Positions 5,412 through 7,840 of a stretch of 7,840 nt of DNA are shown here, piece by piece. How positions within the stretch are numbered: position 1 is the stretch's first letter; every line of letters starts with the position of its first letter. Origin of the DNA: Deltaproteobacteria bacterium UBA2957 (lineage in GTDB: Bacteria; Myxococcota_A; UBA796); the NCBI GenBank assembly GCA_002348535.1, contig DEBL01000079.1, positions 6,277 to 14,116 on the forward strand, written 5' to 3'. The notes under the pieces are model-generated. The model was not told the DNA's origin, made no database searches, and saw only the letters and a program-made list of their open reading frames with translations. Position numbers and translations under genes: made by a program.

Positions 5412-5425
5412 CGCGGGGTCCCGCG
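5412..5425. repeat. GC-rich 6-2-6 inverted repeat close to the ferritin-like start
   Basis: CGCGGG (5412-5417), GT, CCCGCG (5420-5425) forms a perfect short palindrome. It ends 18 bp before the AGGAG ribosome binding site at 5444-5448, so it would lie in the mRNA leader or promoter. A regulator site or a small hairpin are both possible. Confidence 0.35.
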
Positions 5426-5454
5426 GGTTACGGAATCCATCTTAGGAGTTTGGC

Positions 5455-5892
5455 ATGGAAGACCTCGATCTCGACATCACCCACAACTTATTGAACAAGC
5501 TCATTGAGTACGAATTGGCCGGAGTCGTTCGATATACCCACTACTCCTTGATGGTACGCGGGCCAAACCGAATCCCAATCGTCGAGTTCTTCAAGGAACA
5601 AGCGGCCGAGTCGCTCATGCACGCACAGCAAGCGGGTGAGATCCTGACCGGCCTTGAGGGCCACCCAACGGTCAACATCGCACCGATCCGAGAAACGCAT
5701 CAGCATGGGATTAGCGCGCTGTTGAAGGAAAGCCTCGAGCACGAACGCACCGCGCTGAACTTGTACAAACAACTGCTCACCGCTGTGGCTGACCGCAGCA
5801 TCTATCTTGAGGAGTTCGCACGGGGTCAGATTGGCCAAGAAGAACTCCACACCATGGAAATCACCAAAATGCTCAGGGATTACGAAAACTAA
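5455..5892 (+). CDS. Ferritin-like (bacterioferritin-like) diiron protein
   Basis: The 145-residue product has the four-helix layout of the ferritin-like superfamily. Helix A has NKLIEYELAG with Glu20 and RYTHY with Tyr27. Helix B has ESLMHAQQAGE (52-62) followed by LEGHP, like the bacterioferritin LEGLP turn. Helix C has ESLEHERTAL (92-101), and helix D has QEELH (128-132) giving Glu129/His132 as an ExxH pair. Such proteins bind and oxidise iron at a diiron centre, and some store it in a cage. At 145 residues it is slightly shorter than typical bacterioferritin (about 158). In helix B the Glu-to-His spacing is E-x3-H, not the usual ExxH, so ligand assignment there is uncertain. ATG 5455 has AGGAG 6 bp upstream. 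The TAA stop overlaps the next ATG (TAATG), coupling it to an iron-binding transport protein. It is predicted to be cytoplasmic. Confidence 0.88.
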   Translation: MEDLDLDITHNLLNKLIEYELAGVVRYTHYSLMVRGPNRIPIVEFFKEQAAESLMHAQQAGEILTGLEGHPTVNIAPIRETHQHGISALLKESLEHERTALNLYKQLLTAVADRSIYLEEFARGQIGQEELHTMEITKMLRDYEN

Positions 5893-6911
5893 TGACAACC
5901 TTACTCTCTTTTGTTCTGTTGATGGCCGGTTGCGGCGGCTCCGAGCCAACTCCTCCAGCCTCTGCACCCGCTCAACCCGCAGCTGAGCCCGTGACGCTCA
6001 CCGTGTACTCCGGTCGCGGAGAGTCGCTTGTGGGCGAACTGTTCAAGACAATCCCCGATGACGCACCCTTTAGAGTGGAGGTCCAATACGGTAAGACTGC
6101 CGAGATGGTGACTCGCCTTCTGACGGAGGGCGATCAGAGCCCTGCCGACGTGATCTTCGCCCAAGATTCCGGACACCTCGGTGCGCTCGCCGAGCGTGGT
6201 GTTCTGACCCCCCTTCCGGATTCTACATTGGCTCAAGTCGACCCGAAATTTCGCGACAACAATGGACAATGGGTGGGAACGAGCGGACGTCTTCGCGTGC
6301 TGGTCTACGACAGCAACAAGCTCAAGGCGGAGGACCTGCCACAGAGTTTGACTGAGCTCGCAGATCCGAAGTGGAAGGGCAAAATCGGATGGGCCCCAAC
6401 CAACGGAAGCCTCCATGCCCACGTCAGTGCATTGCGGCATACTTGGGGCGAAGAGAAAACAAAAGAGTGGCTGAAAGGCGTCCAAGCCAACACACCGACT
6501 CGATACCCCAAGAACTCGCCACAGGTCGCTGCAGCGAACGAAGGGGCCATCGAACTGGGGTGGGTCAACCACTACTACCTCCACCGGCTCGAAAAAGAAG
6601 GCCGTACAGCCCAAAACTGGACCTTCCCCGTCGCGGGTGATGCAGGAAACATGTTGATGGTCGCGGGAGTCGGCATCCGAAAAGGGAGCAAGAACACCGA
6701 GGCCGCCAAGGCATTCATCGAGTGGTTGGTGAGCGAATCCTCTCAGACCTACTTTGCGCAGCAGGGCTTCGAGTACCCGACCCGGGTCGGCGTGGCGACC
6801 CATGCCGACGTCCCTGCCATTACGCCCGACCAGTTGTTGGACGTCGATCAGTCGCATCTGGCTGACTTGGGTCCCACCCGAGAATTGTTGAAAGAACTCG
6901 GTCTGCTTTAG
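5892..6911 (+). CDS. Iron(III)-type ABC transporter substrate-binding lipoprotein
   Basis: The 339-residue product starts with a short lipoprotein signal (MTTLLSFVLLMAGC, Cys14), then a Pro/Ala linker to about residue 33. The remainder is a periplasmic binding protein of the FbpA/FutA type: LTVYSGRGESLV (36-47) is the first strand and loop, GDQSPADVIFAQDSGHLGAL (80-99) the family's PADVF-xDxGxL region, and ELGWVNHYYLHR (221-232) carries the Tyr228-Tyr229 pair that in this family ligates ferric iron. WVGTSGRLRVLVYD (127-140) is also typical. The expected role is to capture Fe3+ in the periplasm and pass it to an ABC permease. The ATG overlaps the ferritin-like stop by one base. The only Shine-Dalgarno-like sequence (AGGGA, 5875-5879) is 12 bp away, so translation is probably coupled. 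The stop overlaps the stop of the convergent ATPase gene. No permease gene is present on this strand. Confidence 0.9.
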   Translation: MTTLLSFVLLMAGCGGSEPTPPASAPAQPAAEPVTLTVYSGRGESLVGELFKTIPDDAPFRVEVQYGKTAEMVTRLLTEGDQSPADVIFAQDSGHLGALAERGVLTPLPDSTLAQVDPKFRDNNGQWVGTSGRLRVLVYDSNKLKAEDLPQSLTELADPKWKGKIGWAPTNGSLHAHVSALRHTWGEEKTKEWLKGVQANTPTRYPKNSPQVAAANEGAIELGWVNHYYLHRLEKEGRTAQNWTFPVAGDAGNMLMVAGVGIRKGSKNTEAAKAFIEWLVSESSQTYFAQQGFEYPTRVGVATHADVPAITPDQLLDVDQSHLADLGPTRELLKELGLL

Positions 6912-7840
6912 GTCGGCGGAAAGGCCCAAACGGGCCCTCGAACGGTCACGAATCCCTGGTCGCCAATGGCGGGCAGGGATTCGTCATTCGTAACCACTAC
7001 ATCCACTTCACCCACACCAGTGGAACAGCGAATCCGGTGGTGTGTGCGATGAAACTGAAGGCTCTCGACCACCGCGTCACCGCCTTCTTTTGCAGAAAAG
7101 TGTGCTTGCTCTGGACGAACCACGACGGTGACATCGCCCTGCCTTGGCTCGCTCAAGCTGAGCGTGCCAAAGGCGCTGGTTGCGGTGTGGCCCGACGCCT
7201 GTGCCGTTAGCAAGAGCGCTGCACCGCCCAACCTTGCCACCTCAGAGCTGGCTGGCCGCTCATAAATGTCAACTGGGGAAGCATCTTGCGTGATCCGACC
7301 ACCGCGAGGCCCAACACCGAGCACAACGACGCGATCCGACATCGCCAATGCGGCATCTTGGTCATGGGTCACCATCAGTACGCTCACACCCTCGTCGCGC
7401 ACTAAGCGCTTCAGCATTCGACCCAGGTCAGCCCGAAGGCCTGCATCCACGTTGGCAAAGGGCTCATCGAGAAGCAGCAGCGCCGGGCGCGGCGCGAGCG
7501 CTCGTGCCAATGCAACGCGTTGCTGCTGTCCTCCAGACAATTCCGAGGGTCGCCGGTCCGCGAGACCTGCGATCCCGGTGACGGCCATCAATCCATCCAC
7601 TCGTTCCGGGTTTGAGTCTGGAAGGCCGTAGCCAATGTTCTGTGCAACCGTCATGTACGGGAAGAGCGCGTATTCTTGAAACACAAGTCCCACACCTCGC
7701 TCGGCGGCCTCCACGATTACGGCACCGGATGCGTTCACGCTTCGACCGTCGATAGCAATGGAGCCTTCCGAAGGAGAAACAAGTCCCGCGACGGAACGGA
7801 GAAGCGTGGTCTTCCCACACCCTGACGGCCCCAAGAGAGA
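6908..7840 (-). CDS. FbpC-like ABC transporter ATP-binding protein, N-terminus cut by window edge
   Basis: The frame is open at the right edge, so the N-terminal residues (about 30-40, including the A-loop) are missing. All later nucleotide-binding motifs are present: Walker A GPSGCGKTT (about 7831-7805), Q-loop FQEYALFPYMTV (Gln near 7678), signature LSGGQQQR (from 7540), Walker B LLLLDEP (about 7480-7460) and switch THD (His near 7366). After about 7250 a TOBE-like C-terminal region contains VVVRPEQAHFS, as in ferric-iron, spermidine or sulfate importer ATPases. ALFPYMTVAQNI and the adjacent iron-type binding protein favour iron(III) import, which it would power from the cytoplasmic face. 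The transcript runs toward the binding-protein gene, with TAA at 6910-6908 inside that gene's last codons. A permease gene may lie upstream, beyond 7840. The first codon visible near 7834 is TTG (Leu before GPSGCGKTT), not a start. Confidence 0.9.
   Translation of the reverse strand, partial: SLLGPSGCGKTTLLRSVAGLVSPSEGSIAIDGRSVNASGAVIVEAAERGVGLVFQEYALFPYMTVAQNIGYGLPDSNPERVDGLMAVTGIAGLADRRPSELSGGQQQRVALARALAPRPALLLLDEPFANVDAGLRADLGRMLKRLVRDEGVSVLMVTHDQDAALAMSDRVVVLGVGPRGGRITQDASPVDIYERPASSEVARLGGAALLLTAQASGHTATSAFGTLSLSEPRQGDVTVVVRPEQAHFSAKEGGDAVVESLQFHRTHHRIRCSTGVGEVDVVVTNDESLPAIGDQGFVTVRGPVWAFPPT

Noticed and set aside
5261..5454. Fur box upstream of the iron-related genes
   Set aside because: I looked for an AT-rich GATAATGATAATCATTATC-like dyad and found none. 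The dyads present are GC-rich.
5488..5967. 159-residue minus-strand frame opposite the ferritin-like gene
   Set aside because: It is a shadow of the ferritin-like gene, whose helix and ligand motifs identify the true strand.
5901..6929. 342-residue antisense open frame opposite the iron-binding protein gene
   Set aside because: It mirrors almost exactly a gene with clear family motifs on the plus strand, shows no recognisable motif itself, and has no upstream ribosome binding site that I could see. Long antisense frames are common in GC-rich coding sequence.

Overview
The window looks like a chromosomal segment of a moderately GC-rich Gram-negative bacterium. Three apparent lipoproteins, an Asp-Ala linker joined to FG-GAP/VCBS-type repeats, and a eukaryote-like (pseudo)kinase gene are a mix that is common in Myxococcota and related former Deltaproteobacteria. 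That assignment is an inference from gene style, not from any marker gene. I see no rRNA, tRNA, CRISPR array, insertion sequence or phage gene.

Left part (1-2602, + strand): the 3' end of an unrecognised gene comes first (to 377). It is followed by a 264-bp gap holding an unusually long imperfect stem-loop with a T-tract and a competing upstream hairpin, then a -10-like TATAGT just before a small lipoprotein gene (642-1418). A degenerate Ser/Thr kinase-like gene (1415-2602) overlaps the lipoprotein gene by 4 bp, so the two form a likely two-gene operon.

Middle part (2619-5260, - strand): a secreted lipoprotein with seven Asp-rich Ca2+-binding-type repeats (probable beta-propeller) converges on the pseudokinase with only 16 bp between stops. 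Its promoter region carries a perfect 14-bp palindrome containing the -10 box, in an AT-rich island. Beyond it lies an M14-type zinc carboxypeptidase-like gene on the same strand.

Right part (5455-7840): an iron-themed block. A ferritin-like diiron protein gene is followed, with a 1-bp TAATG overlap, by an iron(III)-type ABC substrate-binding lipoprotein. An FbpC-like ABC ATPase with a C-terminal TOBE-like region runs toward it from the right edge, and the two stop codons overlap tail to tail (4 bp). Together they suggest periplasmic iron capture, import and intracellular storage or oxidation. The permease is not in the window and may lie past 7840.

No complete new multi-gene system is evident. 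The most interesting unexplained items are the switch-like RNA region at 437-537, the lipoprotein/pseudokinase pair, the palindromic -10 promoter, and the split orientation of the iron transporter genes.
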